From NCBI RefSeq assembly GCF_004917065.1, contig NZ_SSYA01000001.1:115495-179494 (forward strand): a stretch of 64,000 nt of DNA. Reading direction: 5' to 3'. The notes beneath the pieces were generated by a model. That model had not been told where the DNA came from and did no database searches. It saw only the letters and a list, made by a program, of their open reading frames with translations. Positions 8,528 through 18,392 of this stretch are shown one piece after another. The number at the start of each line of letters is the position of its first letter. Within the stretch, counting starts at the first letter, position 1. The position numbers and the translations under genes were made by a program. The DNA is from Geomonas ferrireducens (GTDB taxonomy: Bacteria > Desulfobacterota > Desulfuromonadia > Geobacterales > Geobacteraceae).

Positions 8528-10576
8528 GTGAACGCACCATTCAAACACCCCATATCACATGCACTCACCTCATTTAACGGCATCGTTAGTGAGCCGGAGC
8601 AGACCACCGAACAAAGGGCAGGGGCAACAGTGCATCACTTCCCCGCGTCGCTCTGGAAGAGTAAGCCGGGAAAGGCAAAGAGTCCCCTCGACGTCGCGAT
8701 TGAAGGATGCCGTGACTTCTTCTTTAGGGAACAGCTCCCGAAAGGTTACTGGTGGGCCGAGCTCGAATCCAATGTCACCATCACGGCTGAATATATCATG
8801 CTGTTCCACTTCCTCGGGCTCGTTGACCTTGAGCGCGAAAGGAAGATGAGTGCATACCTCCTCTCCAAACAGACAGAGGGGGGTTCATGGACTATTTACT
8901 TCGGTGGACCTGGGGATCTTTCCACCACCATCGAGGCGTACTTCGCGCTGAAACTTGCCGGCTACCCGGCCGACCACCCCGCCATGGAGAAGGCCCGCGC
9001 CTTCGTCCTTGAGAAGGGCGGCATCATCAAGGCGCGCGTCTTCACCAAGATCTTCCTCGCCCTCTTCGGCGAGTTCGACTGGCTGGGCGTCCCTAGTATG
9101 CCGGTGGAACTCAACATGTTGCCCAACTGGGCCTACATAAACATGTACGAGTTCTCCAGCTGGGCGAGGGCGACCATCATCCCGCTCTCCATCTTGATGC
9201 ACCACCGCCCGGTGCACGGGATCGACCCGTCCCAGCGGGTGCAGGAACTTTTCGTACGGCCGCCGCGCGCCATCGATTACTCCTTCACCAAGGAGGAGGG
9301 GATCCTCACCTTGAAGAACTTCTTCATCGGGCTCGACCACGTGCTGAAGGTCTACGAGAGAAGCCCGATCCGCCCCTTCAGGAAGGCGGGCATTGCGAAG
9401 GCGGAGGAGTGGATACTCGAGCACCAGGAGGAAACCGGGGACTGGGGCGGCATCCAGCCGGCCATGCTGAACGCGGTCCTTGCGCTTAGCACCCTGGGGT
9501 ACGAGAACGACCACCCGGTCATGGTGCAGGGGCTGAAGGCCCTGGACAACTTCTGTATTGAGAACGACGACCAAATCGTGCTGCAGTCGTGCATCTCGCC
9601 GGTGTGGGACACGGCCCTCGCGCTGAAGGCGCTGGTCGATGCGGGCGTTCCGACGGATCACCCCTCCCTGGTTAAAGGGGCCCAGTGGCTTCTGGATCGC
9701 GAGGTGAGAAGGCCGGGGGATTGGCGCATAAAATCTCCCGAGCTCGAGCCGGGAGGGTGGGCCTTCGAGTTCCAGAACGACTGGTACCCGGACGTGGACG
9801 ACTCCGGCTTTGTCATGATGGCCCTGAAGGATATCAAGGTGAAAGATCCCAAGGCGCTCGAGGAGTCGGTGCAGCGCGGCATCGCCTGGTGCCTCGGCAT
9901 GCAGAGCAAAAACGGCGGCTGGGGCGCCTTCGACAAGGACAACACGAAGCACTTCCTCAACAAGATCCCGTTCGCCGACCTCGAGGCGCTCATCGATCCG
10001 CCGACCGCGGACCTCACCGGGCGCATGCTCGAGCTGATGGGGAGCTTCGGCTACCCGAAGAGCTACCCCGCGGCGGTCAGGGGGCTCGACTTCCTGAAGA
10101 AGAACCAGGAGCCGGAAGGACCCTGGTGGGGCCGCTGGGGGGTGAACTACCTTTACGGCACCTGGAGCGTTCTTTGCGGGCTCTCCGCCATCGGCGAGGA
10201 CATGGAAGCCCCCTACATTAGGAAGGCGGTGAACTGGATCAAGTCGCGCCAGAACATCGACGGCGGCTGGGGCGAGACCTGCGAGTCTTACCACGATCCT
10301 TCCCTTGCGGGCATGGGCGAGAGCACCGCTTCGCAGACGAGCTGGGCCCTTCTTGGGCTCATGGCGGCGGGCGAGGTGAACTGCGCCACCGTGGTGCGCG
10401 GCATCCAGTACCTCATCTCGACGCAGAACCCGGACGGGACCTGGGACGAGACGCAGTACACCGGGACCGGGTTCCCGAAGTACTTCATGATCAAGTACCA
10501 CATCTACCGCAACTGCTTCCCGCTCATGGCGCTCGGCACCTACCGAACCCTGACCGGCGGACTGTCCGAGGAGTAG
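8528..10576 (+). CDS. shc: Squalene-hopene cyclase
   Basis: A 682-residue class II triterpene cyclase that folds squalene into hopene or hopanol at the membrane. The catalytic acid motif is present as DVDDSG near residue 422 (DXDD). Several QW-type repeats are visible: TGDWGGIQPAM, KNGGWGAFDKD, IDGGWGETCES and PDGTWDETQY. GTG at 8528 is chosen because AAAGGAG ends six bases upstream; the GTG one codon earlier would sit too close. An ATG at 8523 runs into a stop after two codons. It is the first gene of shc-hpnA-dxs-hpnH. Length and motifs are normal for bacterial SHC. Confidence 0.95.
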   Translation: MNAPFKHPISHALTSFNGIVSEPEQTTEQRAGATVHHFPASLWKSKPGKAKSPLDVAIEGCRDFFFREQLPKGYWWAELESNVTITAEYIMLFHFLGLVDLERERKMSAYLLSKQTEGGSWTIYFGGPGDLSTTIEAYFALKLAGYPADHPAMEKARAFVLEKGGIIKARVFTKIFLALFGEFDWLGVPSMPVELNMLPNWAYINMYEFSSWARATIIPLSILMHHRPVHGIDPSQRVQELFVRPPRAIDYSFTKEEGILTLKNFFIGLDHVLKVYERSPIRPFRKAGIAKAEEWILEHQEETGDWGGIQPAMLNAVLALSTLGYENDHPVMVQGLKALDNFCIENDDQIVLQSCISPVWDTALALKALVDAGVPTDHPSLVKGAQWLLDREVRRPGDWRIKSPELEPGGWAFEFQNDWYPDVDDSGFVMMALKDIKVKDPKALEESVQRGIAWCLGMQSKNGGWGAFDKDNTKHFLNKIPFADLEALIDPPTADLTGRMLELMGSFGYPKSYPAAVRGLDFLKKNQEPEGPWWGRWGVNYLYGTWSVLCGLSAIGEDMEAPYIRKAVNWIKSRQNIDGGWGETCESYHDPSLAGMGESTASQTSWALLGLMAAGEVNCATVVRGIQYLISTQNPDGTWDETQYTGTGFPKYFMIKYHIYRNCFPLMALGTYRTLTGGLSEE

Positions 10577-11569
10577 ATGAAGGCTTTCGTCACCGGAGCC
10601 ACCGGCTTCATCGGCGCGAGCATCGCGCGTGAACTGCTGAAGGACGGCTGGCAGGTGCGCCTGCTCGTTCGCCCCGGCTCGGACCGGCGCAACCTCAAGG
10701 GGCTCGACGTCGAACTGCACGAGGGAGACCTCTCCGAGCGGGAGCCTTTGGTAAGGGCACTTACCGGCTGCGACGCGCTCTTTCACGCCGCCGCCGATTA
10801 CCGGCTCTGGACCCGGACGCCGCAGGCGATGTACGACGTGAACGTCACCGGGACCCGCAACATCCTCTCCGCGGCGCTTGCCGCCGGGGTGGGAAAGGTG
10901 GTCTACACGAGCAGCGTCGGCACCCTGGGGAACCCGGGCGACGGCACCCCGGGAAACGAGGGGACGCCGGTCGGCTTCGACGACATGGTCGGGGACTACA
11001 AGAAGAGCAAGTTCCTGGCCGAACGTGCCGCCGAATCGTACCTCGACAAGGGATTGCCCCTCGTCATCGTGAACCCGTCCACGCCGGTCGGGCCGATGGA
11101 CGTGAAGCCGACGCCGACGGGAAAGATCATCGTAGATTTTCTGAACGGAAAGATGCCGGCCTATCTCGACACCGGGCTCAACCTGATCGACGTCGAGGCC
11201 TGCGCCCGCGGACACCTGCTCGCCGCGCAGAAAGGTAGGATCGGGCAGAAGTACATCCTGGGGAACCGCAACCTCACCCTCGCCGAGATCTTCGAGATGC
11301 TCTCGGCGATCACGGGGCTCAAGGCGCCGCGAGTGAAGCTCCCCTACTACCCGATCCTCATGGCGGCCTACGCGAACCACGCCATCTCCGCCGTCACCGG
11401 GCGGGAGCCGCTCATCCCGCTCGCCGGCGTGCAGATGGCCAGGAAGTTCATGTTCTTCGATTCCGGCAAGGCGACAGCCGAGCTCGGGTTGCCGCAAACC
11501 CCGGTGGAAGACGCGCTCGAACGCGCCGTGCGGTGGTTCAAAGATAACGGCTATGCACCTTCGCCTTAA
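10577..11569 (+). CDS. hpnA: Hopanoid-associated NAD-dependent epimerase HpnA
   Basis: A 330-residue extended short-chain dehydrogenase. The nucleotide-binding motif GATGFIGA is at the start, and the catalytic Tyr/Lys pair appears in DYKKSKFLAE, with Ser in VYTSSVGTLG. HpnA proteins co-occur with hopanoid genes and are named sugar epimerases, but their substrate is not settled. Its ATG directly follows the shc stop with no gap, so translation is probably coupled. The ribosome site is inside the end of shc (GAGGAG). Confidence 0.9.
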   Translation: MKAFVTGATGFIGASIARELLKDGWQVRLLVRPGSDRRNLKGLDVELHEGDLSEREPLVRALTGCDALFHAAADYRLWTRTPQAMYDVNVTGTRNILSAALAAGVGKVVYTSSVGTLGNPGDGTPGNEGTPVGFDDMVGDYKKSKFLAERAAESYLDKGLPLVIVNPSTPVGPMDVKPTPTGKIIVDFLNGKMPAYLDTGLNLIDVEACARGHLLAAQKGRIGQKYILGNRNLTLAEIFEMLSAITGLKAPRVKLPYYPILMAAYANHAISAVTGREPLIPLAGVQMARKFMFFDSGKATAELGLPQTPVEDALERAVRWFKDNGYAPSP

Positions 11570-11696
11570 AAGGCTACGGGGTACAAGTTGCACTTCGCCC
11601 TGAAGGGCTACGGGCTACAATGCCAAATGCTTTGATTTGCTTTTAGCATGGTTTTGCTTTTCGCTTCTTAACCGTTACGGGTTCTCAAGGAGATCC

Positions 11697-13604
11697 ATGT
11701 ACACACTGCTAAGCAAGATAAACGGTCCCGATGACCTGAAGAAGCTGGATGCCGAGGAGCTCACGCCGCTCGCCGACGAGGTGCGCAGCTTCCTCATGGA
11801 AAACGTGGCCAAGACGGGGGGGCACCTCGCCTCGAACCTGGGCGTCGTCGAACTCTCCATCGCGCTGCACTACTGCTTCAATTCCCCAAAGGACAAGATC
11901 GTCTGGGACGTCGGCCATCAGGCCTACACCCACAAGATCCTGACCGGGCGGCGCGACAGCTTCCACACCCAGCGCTGCTACAAGGGGATCAGCGGCTTCC
12001 CTAAACGCTCCGAGTCCCCCCATGACCCCTTCGGCGCGGGGCACTCCTCCACGTCGATCTCCGCAGGGCTCGGCCTCGCGGTCGCGAACGCCCTCAAAGG
12101 TGGTGACGCGCGCAGCATCGCCGTCATCGGCGACGGCTCGCTCACCGGCGGCATGGCGCTCGAGGCGCTGAACCAGGCAGGACACCTCAAAAAGAACCTG
12201 ATCGTCGTCTTGAACGACAACGAGATGTCCATCTCGAAGAACGTCGGCGCCCTCTCATCCTTCATCTCGCGCAAGATGACCGGCACCTACTATCGGAACC
12301 TGAAGAAGGAGATGGAGGGGCTCCTCGCCGGCATCCCGGCCATCGGTTGCAACATCCTGCACTTCGCCAAGAAGGCGGAGAACTCGCTCAAGGGGTTCCT
12401 CACCCCAGGGACCCTTTTCGAGGCGCTCGGCTTCGAGTATGTCGGCCCCATCGCCGGGCACGACATCCAGAGCATGCTCGCCGTCCTCGAAAACGTGAAA
12501 CGCCTCGAAGGGCCGATCCTCGTGCACGTGATGACCAAAAAGGGGAAAGGGTACGCGCCGGCCGAGGACATGCCGGATAAGTTCCACGGCGTGGCCCCCA
12601 TGAAACCCGCGAGCGCCGCCCCGGCCAAACCGGCGCCCCCCTCCTACACCCAGGTCTTCGGCGACACCCTGGTGAAGCTCGGCGATAAGGACGACAAGAT
12701 CCTCGCCATCACCGCCGCCATGCCCGACGGCACCGGACTCACCCCCTTCGCGAAGCGCTTCCCTGAACGCTTCTTCGACGTCGGTATCGCCGAACAGCAC
12801 GCGCTCACCTTCGCGGCCGGTCTCGCCGTAGAGGGATTCCGTCCGGTCGCCGCGATCTATTCGACCTTCACCCAGCGGGCCTACGACCAGGTGTTCCACG
12901 ACATCTGTCTGCAGAAGCTCCCGGTCACTCTGGCCCTTGACCGCGCCGGCCTCGTCGGCGACGACGGCCCGACGCACCACGGTGCCTTCGACATGTCGTA
13001 CCTGCGCCACCTCCCCGAACTCACCGTGATGGCCCCGAAGGACGAGAACGAGCTGCAGCACATGCTGAAGACCGCCATCTACCACGGCCGTCCCATTTCG
13101 CTTCGCTACCCGCGCGGCGCAGGATACGGCGTCACCATGGACAAGGATCCCAAGGGGCTCGAGGTCGGCAAAGGCGAACTCCTCGTCGAGGGGAGCGATC
13201 TGACACTGGTCGCCATAGGCTCCACCGTCTACCCCGCCCTCGAAGCTGCATCCATGTTGAAGCAGAAAGGGATCTTCGCCTCCGTGGTGAACGCCCGTTT
13301 CGTAAAGCCGCTCGACCGCGACCTTATCCTCGCCCAGGCGGGCCGTACCGGCTGCGTCGTCACCGTCGAGGAGAACGCACTGATGGGTGGCTTCGGCAGC
13401 GCCGTACTGGAGGCGGTAGCCGACGCAGGGATGACCGCCGTGCGCGTGAAGAGGATCGGGATACCCGACAAGTTCATCGAACAGGGAAGCCAGGCGCAGT
13501 TGAGAGCCGACCTCGGCATCGACGCCGCAGGCATCGCCGCCACCTGCCAGGCCTTCCTGCAGGGTGCGGGAAGCGCGCATCCCCAGCTTACCGTAGTGAA
13601 GTAA
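11697..13604 (+). CDS. dxs: 1-deoxy-D-xylulose-5-phosphate synthase
   Basis: A 635-residue thiamine-diphosphate transketolase-family enzyme joining pyruvate and glyceraldehyde 3-phosphate, the entry step of the MEP isoprenoid pathway. The cofactor-binding motif runs from [15 protein letters not shown] to [12 protein letters not shown]; the second half has the pyrimidine-binding domain ([16 protein letters not shown]) and a C-terminal transketolase domain. ATG at 11697 is preceded by AAGGAGAT; an upstream in-frame ATG at 11637 adds a non-conserved leader and is rejected. Its place between hpnA and hpnH suggests that precursor supply is matched to hopanoid output. About 125 bases separate it from hpnA, so it may have its own promoter. 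Confidence 0.96.
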   Translation: MYTLLSKINGPDDLKKLDAEELTPLADEVRSFLMENVAKTGGHLASNLGVVELSIALHYCFNSPKDKIVWDVGHQAYTHKILTGRRDSFHTQRCYKGISGFPKRSESPHDPFGAGHSSTSISAGLGLAVANALKGGDARSIAVIGDGSLTGGMALEALNQAGHLKKNLIVVLNDNEMSISKNVGALSSFISRKMTGTYYRNLKKEMEGLLAGIPAIGCNILHFAKKAENSLKGFLTPGTLFEALGFEYVGPIAGHDIQSMLAVLENVKRLEGPILVHVMTKKGKGYAPAEDMPDKFHGVAPMKPASAAPAKPAPPSYTQVFGDTLVKLGDKDDKILAITAAMPDGTGLTPFAKRFPERFFDVGIAEQHALTFAAGLAVEGFRPVAAIYSTFTQRAYDQVFHDICLQKLPVTLALDRAGLVGDDGPTHHGAFDMSYLRHLPELTVMAPKDENELQHMLKTAIYHGRPISLRYPRGAGYGVTMDKDPKGLEVGKGELLVEGSDLTLVAIGSTVYPALEAASMLKQKGIFASVVNARFVKPLDRDLILAQAGRTGCVVTVEENALMGGFGSAVLEAVADAGMTAVRVKRIGIPDKFIEQGSQAQLRADLGIDAAGIAATCQAFLQGAGSAHPQLTVVK

Positions 13605-13724
13605 CGCAACTTTGAAGCGGACCGACAACTAGAGCGGGACAGGCTGAAAGAAGAGTAACCTCGGCCTGTCCCGCAGCCGTGTCAGAAGCAGAAAAAAACC
13701 AGAGACGAGAAGGATAAATCTACG

Positions 13725-14723
13725 ATGCGTTTTCCGATGCGATTGAATTACGACCTGACCCGTTACATCATGAGCAACAAGATGAACAAGGTGGAGAAGT
13801 ACCCCCTGGTTCTCATGCTTGAGCCCACCCATCTTTGCAACCTCGCCTGTTCCGGCTGCGGCAGGATCCGCGAGTACGCCGACACCATCCAGGAGATGAT
13901 GACCCTGCAAGAGTGCCTTGACTCGGTGGACCAGTGCCCGGCACCGGTAGTCACGATAACCGGCGGCGAGCCTTTCCTCTACCCGCACATCTTCGAGCTC
14001 ATCGATGCAGTCCTTGAGCGCGGCAAGCACATCTACCTTTGTACCAACGCCCTGCTCTTGGAGAAGGCGCTCGACACACTGAAGCCGCATCCGAACTTCG
14101 TGCTGAACGTCCACCTGGACGGCATGGAAGAGACCCACGACCGCATCCTTGAGCGTCCCGGCACCTTCAAAATCGCCATGTCCGCCATCAAGAAGGCCAA
14201 GGCCCTCGGCTTCCGTCTCTGCACCAACACCACGATCTTCAAGGAGACGAACCTCATCGAGATCGAGATGCTCTTCTCGCACCTGCGCGACACGGGCGTT
14301 GACGGCTTCCTCGTCGCCCCTGGCTTCGGCTACGAAGCTGTAGGCGAGAAGCTCTTCTTGGAGCGCCGCGAGATCCAGAAGAAGTTCGAGGAAGTGTACG
14401 AGATGAGCAAGCGCTTCCGTTTCTTCTCCACGCCGATGTACCTGAGGTTCTTGAAGGGCGACAAAGATCTCGAGTGCACCCCGTGGGGGAACCCTACCCG
14501 CAACCCGCGCGGCTGGAAGGCCCCCTGCTACCTGATCACCGACGAGCACTACGGCAGTTTCGCCGAGATGATGGAGAAGACCCAGTGGGACAAATACGGC
14601 GTAGGCAAGGACCAGCGTTGTGCCCAGTGCATGATGCACTGCGGTTTCGAGCCGACCGTCGTCTCCGAGATCGGCAAGAGCTGGAAAGATATGTGGGAAA
14701 TGTTTTTGTGGAACCTGTCTTAG
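13725..14723 (+). CDS. hpnH: Adenosyl hopene transferase HpnH (radical SAM)
   Basis: A 332-residue radical SAM protein. The cluster motif CNLACSGC (CX3CX2C) is near residue 38, followed by TGGEPFL and a C-terminal cysteine-rich part (QRCAQCMMHCGFEP). HpnH adds adenosine to diploptene, the first step of hopanoid side-chain building, ahead of the HpnG step; hpnG is not in this window. The upstream ribosome site GAAGGA is about 10 bases from ATG. It is the last gene of the plus-strand hopanoid group, with a strong terminator just after it. Confidence 0.93.
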   Translation: MRFPMRLNYDLTRYIMSNKMNKVEKYPLVLMLEPTHLCNLACSGCGRIREYADTIQEMMTLQECLDSVDQCPAPVVTITGGEPFLYPHIFELIDAVLERGKHIYLCTNALLLEKALDTLKPHPNFVLNVHLDGMEETHDRILERPGTFKIAMSAIKKAKALGFRLCTNTTIFKETNLIEIEMLFSHLRDTGVDGFLVAPGFGYEAVGEKLFLERREIQKKFEEVYEMSKRFRFFSTPMYLRFLKGDKDLECTPWGNPTRNPRGWKAPCYLITDEHYGSFAEMMEKTQWDKYGVGKDQRCAQCMMHCGFEPTVVSEIGKSWKDMWEMFLWNLS

Positions 14724-14763
14724 GGTCAGGTTCCTTTCCTGCCCCCCCTAGCTACAACGACAG

Positions 14764-14803
14764 AAGCCCGCTGATCTCAAACTGGATCAACGGGCTTTTT
14801 ATT
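14764..14803 (+). terminator. Rho-independent terminator after hpnH
   Basis: An AGCCCG-TGATC stem with one mismatch pairs to GATCAACGGGCT across a short loop and is followed by TTTTTATT. It closes the shc-hpnA-dxs-hpnH group. Confidence 0.85.
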
Positions 14804-14861
14804 GCCTTCTGTGCCCCTGCTTTTCAACTGAATGAAGACTTAGGAACCGTAGGCTCACCTA

Positions 14862-15122
14862 CTATTTGCAGGAGAAGGAACCTTTGCAGACTATTTCGAG
14901 GATCATGATGGAAAAAGCGAACAACGCTATTCCAATTAGGCCGGCTGAACGATAAGTAGTTTTGCAACCGATAAGGCAAAGCGGGCCGACCATGACACCA
15001 GAGATCGCAAAGAACCAGTGTGCCCAATGTTTTCCCGACCCAGGCGCATCGAAGCTCATAGCAATGACCGGAAGCAAGAGTAAGTATCCTGCAAGACCAA
15101 GTTGGTTAATAAGGTTCAACAT
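14862..15122 (-). CDS. Small hypothetical membrane protein
   Basis: An 86-residue protein with three likely membrane helices: LGLAGYLLLLPVIAMSF, a Trp/Phe-rich stretch beginning HWAHWFFAISGVM, and LIGIALFAFSIMILEIV. The ATG at 15122 has GGGAGGG just upstream; a reading from 15170 is open but would put the ribosome site inside the gene. No family recognised. Base composition is more AT-rich than the hopanoid genes beside it. Confidence 0.6.
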   Translation of the reverse strand: MLNLINQLGLAGYLLLLPVIAMSFDAPGSGKHWAHWFFAISGVMVGPLCLIGCKTTYRSAGLIGIALFAFSIMILEIVCKGSFSCK

Positions 15123-15206
15123 GCGCCCTCCCGCAGTAGCAGCCGCAGCAATCGTCATCCACCTCGGCACATGAACTAAATTTTGTTCGCGACTATCAAC
15201 AGGAAG

Positions 15207-15380
15207 CTACAAATAAGCAGTGCGTATCCGCAGAACTCCACGAAGTTCATTCTCGTTGCCGACATGGTAATACTTCCCATCGTGGCACCAAGGAACGTTG
15301 CAAATTGTGTAAACTATTTCCTTCTTTGACTCTTCAATCGCGAGCATCACGTGCAAGAAAGTAAGAAAGAGGAGCGCCAT
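15207..15380 (-). CDS. Possible small hypothetical protein (57 residues)
   Basis: A short open frame from ATG 15380 to TAG 15207. The product begins MALLFLTFLHVMLAIEES and continues with a polar part holding two cysteines and a His (TICNVPWCHDGKYYHVG). No clear ribosome site precedes it, and no family is recognised. It may be a genuine small gene or the decayed end of one. Confidence 0.3.
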   Translation of the reverse strand: MALLFLTFLHVMLAIEESKKEIVYTICNVPWCHDGKYYHVGNENELRGVLRIRTAYL

Positions 15381-15459
15381 GATTTAATGCGTTTTGTCCT
15401 AGGCTATGGCAATGGGAAAATGTCACCTGCGCCCCCTAATCCCTTCTCTTCTTTGATGA

Positions 15460-16665
15460 CTAATAGCCGCCGGATGCACCGCCTCCTCCGAAGGTACCGC
15501 CGCCTGGTTGGAATCCCTTGGGCTGCGACATCCTGGGCTCCGGGGCGAGGGGCTGGATTGCCGCTAGCGCCTCGGCATCGAGACCATAAAGACGCGGTTC
15601 GAGAAGCGGTTCGGCGGTAAAGGCGCCCCGGCAGCGCTTCGAACCGGCGCGCAGCCAACGCAGCAGGCCGAAGGCGAGGCCGACCACCAAGAGCCCTGCA
15701 GCTGTCAACTCTTCGGGAAGATGCCCGAGGTGTACGTAGTACTTCAGGGTGAGGATCGACAAGATGGCGGAGACAACGCCGAACCAGAGCAGCGCCCGGT
15801 CGCGGCGGCCGATTCCCATCGCCAGGGAAGCCACCGGCAGGATGGCGGTAAGCAGGGCGCAGATGTCATCGCTCCAGGAAAATAGCGATTCTCCCGGCGT
15901 CCACCCGAGCCATTCCCGCCAGAGGAGTCGGTGAGCAAAAAGGTTCACGTCAAGGTAGATCCCAGCCAAGGCAGAGATGCGCACAGTCTCAAGAGACCAG
16001 ACGTATCCCCGGTGCAGGCTGTCACGGCGGCCAAGTCGCCGCTGCGACCAGATCGCCGCTGCACCGAGCATCAGCAGGAGGACGAGGCGAGTCAGGTGCG
16101 GCTGCTGCCAATGGAGAATGTCTGCAAGATGGAAGGGAAGGCCGGCAAGGGCAAGCATCGCCCCGAACGCCATCAGGGCATAGCCGTAGCGGACCGTCAG
16201 CAGAATCGCACCGGCGAGGAAGATCATGTGCGCCGTCAGCGCGGCCAAACGTTCAGTATCGTGCCCCCAGTCGTGGGCAGGGATGGCGACCGCCAGGGCG
16301 AGCATGCCGACCGCCAGCAACAGCAACGCCTCCTCGGCGCCGCAGCGGTAGAGGCGGCGACCGGCAATGAGTTCGTGATCGGCGACCCAGGCGCAGAGTG
16401 GGGCGAATATCAGACACAACAGGGTGAGACCGGTTTCCTCAACCTTTAGAGTCACGGCCGGCATCGCCACGAGGGCCACCACTCCGACCACGGTGAACAC
16501 GGCGAGGAGGATGCGAATGAAGAGGTTTACCCGCACCAATTCCGGACGATAGCGCTCTGCCACCGCAGCGGCCTGCTCCGCGGTGATCATCCCGGCCTCC
16601 TTCCAGCGCCGGGCCTCCTCCACCACAGCCACCCGGCGCTCACCTTTCTCGTAGAGGTCGATCAT
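15460..16665 (-). CDS. Polytopic membrane protein with Gly-rich tail (DUF2157-like)
   Basis: A 401-residue protein. A soluble N-terminal segment (VVEEARRWKEAGMITAEQAAAV) has the look of the DUF2157 leader, followed by around ten hydrophobic helices. A soluble tail ends GGGTFGGGGASGGY, a Gly/Ser tail like those of some TPM-domain membrane proteins. Its ATG overlaps the stop of the neighbour 16662-17606 by four bases, so the two are made together and may form a complex. Function unknown. Confidence 0.75.
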   Translation of the reverse strand: MIDLYEKGERRVAVVEEARRWKEAGMITAEQAAAVAERYRPELVRVNLFIRILLAVFTVVGVVALVAMPAVTLKVEETGLTLLCLIFAPLCAWVADHELIAGRRLYRCGAEEALLLLAVGMLALAVAIPAHDWGHDTERLAALTAHMIFLAGAILLTVRYGYALMAFGAMLALAGLPFHLADILHWQQPHLTRLVLLLMLGAAAIWSQRRLGRRDSLHRGYVWSLETVRISALAGIYLDVNLFAHRLLWREWLGWTPGESLFSWSDDICALLTAILPVASLAMGIGRRDRALLWFGVVSAILSILTLKYYVHLGHLPEELTAAGLLVVGLAFGLLRWLRAGSKRCRGAFTAEPLLEPRLYGLDAEALAAIQPLAPEPRMSQPKGFQPGGGTFGGGGASGGY

Positions 16666-17606
16666 TCAGCACTCCCGAAGCGGCGATGCAAGGCTACCAA
16701 GGTCGTAAGCAGCGTCGCCGCGCTGACCAAAAAGTAGAATATGATCCCTTCACTGCTCCAGTGCCCCAGATCGAGCATGAAGATAGTGATACCGACATAG
16801 CCGTAAAGGACGGCGTAGAGGAGGAAGGCGAAGCTACGCTCCCGAAGGGCGTAGAAGGCGCTGCCGCTGCCGGTCAGCAGCAATCCGGCAAGATAGGCCG
16901 AGCCGGCGGCGCGAGAGCCGACCCCGGCGACCAGGGCGGTGAGGAGTACGTTGACCCCGAGGTGCAGGTGAACGGGAAGGAAGTGGCGTTTCCAGCCAAG
17001 TCGGGTCTGGGCCGTCCCCGCCGCAATGACCAGGGCTCCAAAAAAGAGAGCGCTGTCGCGCAAAGCGCCATCCCACAACCCAGTGCCAAGGTGGCTGGTT
17101 TTCACACCGAGCCAGGCACCAAGGGTGGAGAGTCCCAGGGAGAGGACCAGGCGGTTGTCGAAGTAATGGGCGCAGAGGAGATAGATCAGGGCGGAGGCCA
17201 ACAACCACCAGTTCCAGTATTGGTCGAGGAACTGGTAGCGGAGTTCCAGATACCCCTGTAGCGTCCCGAGAAGGAGGCAGCCGAGCAGGAGGACGTAGTC
17301 GTACGCCGCGTCAGGCGTCGCGAGACTTTCGGGGGAGAAACCGCCACCGTGGCGCAGGCAGTAGGCAAAACAGGCCACGCACCCCAGGGCTATCGCCGCG
17401 AGCAGGGTGAGGTGGCCGATGGAGGCAAAATGTTCGGCGACAAGCAGACCGAGTCCGGTAGTCAGGATCAGGATGCCGCCATAGAGGAGCAGCCGCAGTT
17501 CCCAGTGCACAGAAAATAGCTCTCGACCGTAGATCCGGCGTAGCAGCGCAGCCTGCTCCCGACTCAGGATTTCGCTACTCTCAAGATCATTCAGTGCCTC
17601 TTGCAC
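16662..17606 (-). CDS. DUF2157-type polytopic membrane protein
   Basis: A 314-residue protein. The short cytoplasmic leader (LNDLESSEILSREQAALLRR) resembles that of the downstream gene, followed by about nine hydrophobic helices. The start is GTG at 17606 with GGGAGG upstream. The end overlaps the next gene by four bases. Both look like members of the DUF2157 group of membrane proteins of unknown function, and the pair may have arisen by duplication and divergence. Confidence 0.75.
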   Translation of the reverse strand: MQEALNDLESSEILSREQAALLRRIYGRELFSVHWELRLLLYGGILILTTGLGLLVAEHFASIGHLTLLAAIALGCVACFAYCLRHGGGFSPESLATPDAAYDYVLLLGCLLLGTLQGYLELRYQFLDQYWNWWLLASALIYLLCAHYFDNRLVLSLGLSTLGAWLGVKTSHLGTGLWDGALRDSALFFGALVIAAGTAQTRLGWKRHFLPVHLHLGVNVLLTALVAGVGSRAAGSAYLAGLLLTGSGSAFYALRERSFAFLLYAVLYGYVGITIFMLDLGHWSSEGIIFYFLVSAATLLTTLVALHRRFGSAE

Positions 17607-17669
17607 TTTTGCCTCCCTTCATATTGTTCGATGGGCAACGCATAATTTCAATGGCGTCCCCCTTCTCCC

Positions 17670-18251
17670 CTATCTTACAAATAACCAACGCTGAACAAGT
17701 CTTGTATAGCGAGGCATTACAACGTACACCATAAGGAAGACGACAACTCCAGTTACTGCCAATGTAGCTAGAAAACGGTTATTGGGAGCCCCAAGGTAAT
17801 CCATAATTGGATTAACTACGAACGGCATACTTAACGCTAGAGGATAGATGGCTGACCATGTAACAAGAAACTGTTTCCAGCGTACCGGTATCTTGGCCTT
17901 CGCCCCCGCGGGAGTAAACCAGAAATCCAGCCCGCTACTGATAAAGAAATCGTCATCGGTCACAAACAGAGGCCGAACCTTTTCTATCAAGCGAGCGCGA
18001 GTCGGAGATTCCATCCACTCTCGCAAGTGTTCTTCGGTATCGAAACGGATGATGACCGTATAAGTTTCAGTCAATCCCGGTATTGGACGAACGATGTGCC
18101 AGTCCAAATGACCTGGCGAAGCTTTGCAAAGAGGCGCAATCTCCTCAAGCCACCTTTCGTATTCCGCCTGCTTGTTTTCGCGCAACCGATGAGTAATAAC
18201 AACCGTCGCGCCCTCACCGGTTTTCCTATCAGTGGATAACTCTGCGCTCAT
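17670..18251 (-). CDS. Antibiotic-biosynthesis-monooxygenase (ABM) domain protein with membrane tail
   Basis: A 193-residue protein. Residues 15-100 match the ABM dimeric alpha-beta barrel (VVITHRLRENKQAEYERWL, PGHLDWHIVRP, YTVIIRFDTEEHLREWM). Two membrane helices follow (PLALSMPFVVNP and TLAVTGVVVFLMVYVV). This ABM-plus-transmembrane layout is a known family of unknown function. The ATG at 18251 has GAGAGGA upstream; a start at 18314 would add an unsupported leader. It probably stands alone. Confidence 0.78.
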   Translation of the reverse strand: MSAELSTDRKTGEGATVVITHRLRENKQAEYERWLEEIAPLCKASPGHLDWHIVRPIPGLTETYTVIIRFDTEEHLREWMESPTRARLIEKVRPLFVTDDDFFISSGLDFWFTPAGAKAKIPVRWKQFLVTWSAIYPLALSMPFVVNPIMDYLGAPNNRFLATLAVTGVVVFLMVYVVMPRYTRLVQRWLFVR

Positions 18252-18392
18252 TCGGTTTTTTCCTCTCTTCCAGCACCAGGGAACGTAGGTAACGATGTGC
18301 CAAGTAAGGGGCAACGTATAAATTTATAAGATTCGAAAGAACAAACTTTATTATATGTGTCCCCCTGATCCTAGTCCAATTTCACGCTTGGC

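Noticed and set aside
8885..11593. 902-residue open frame antisense to shc and hpnA
   Set aside because: Shadow of two well-supported genes; low-complexity Arg/Val/Gly/His composition.
12255..13628. 457-residue open frame antisense to dxs
   Set aside because: dxs is certain; the antisense frame is compositional only.
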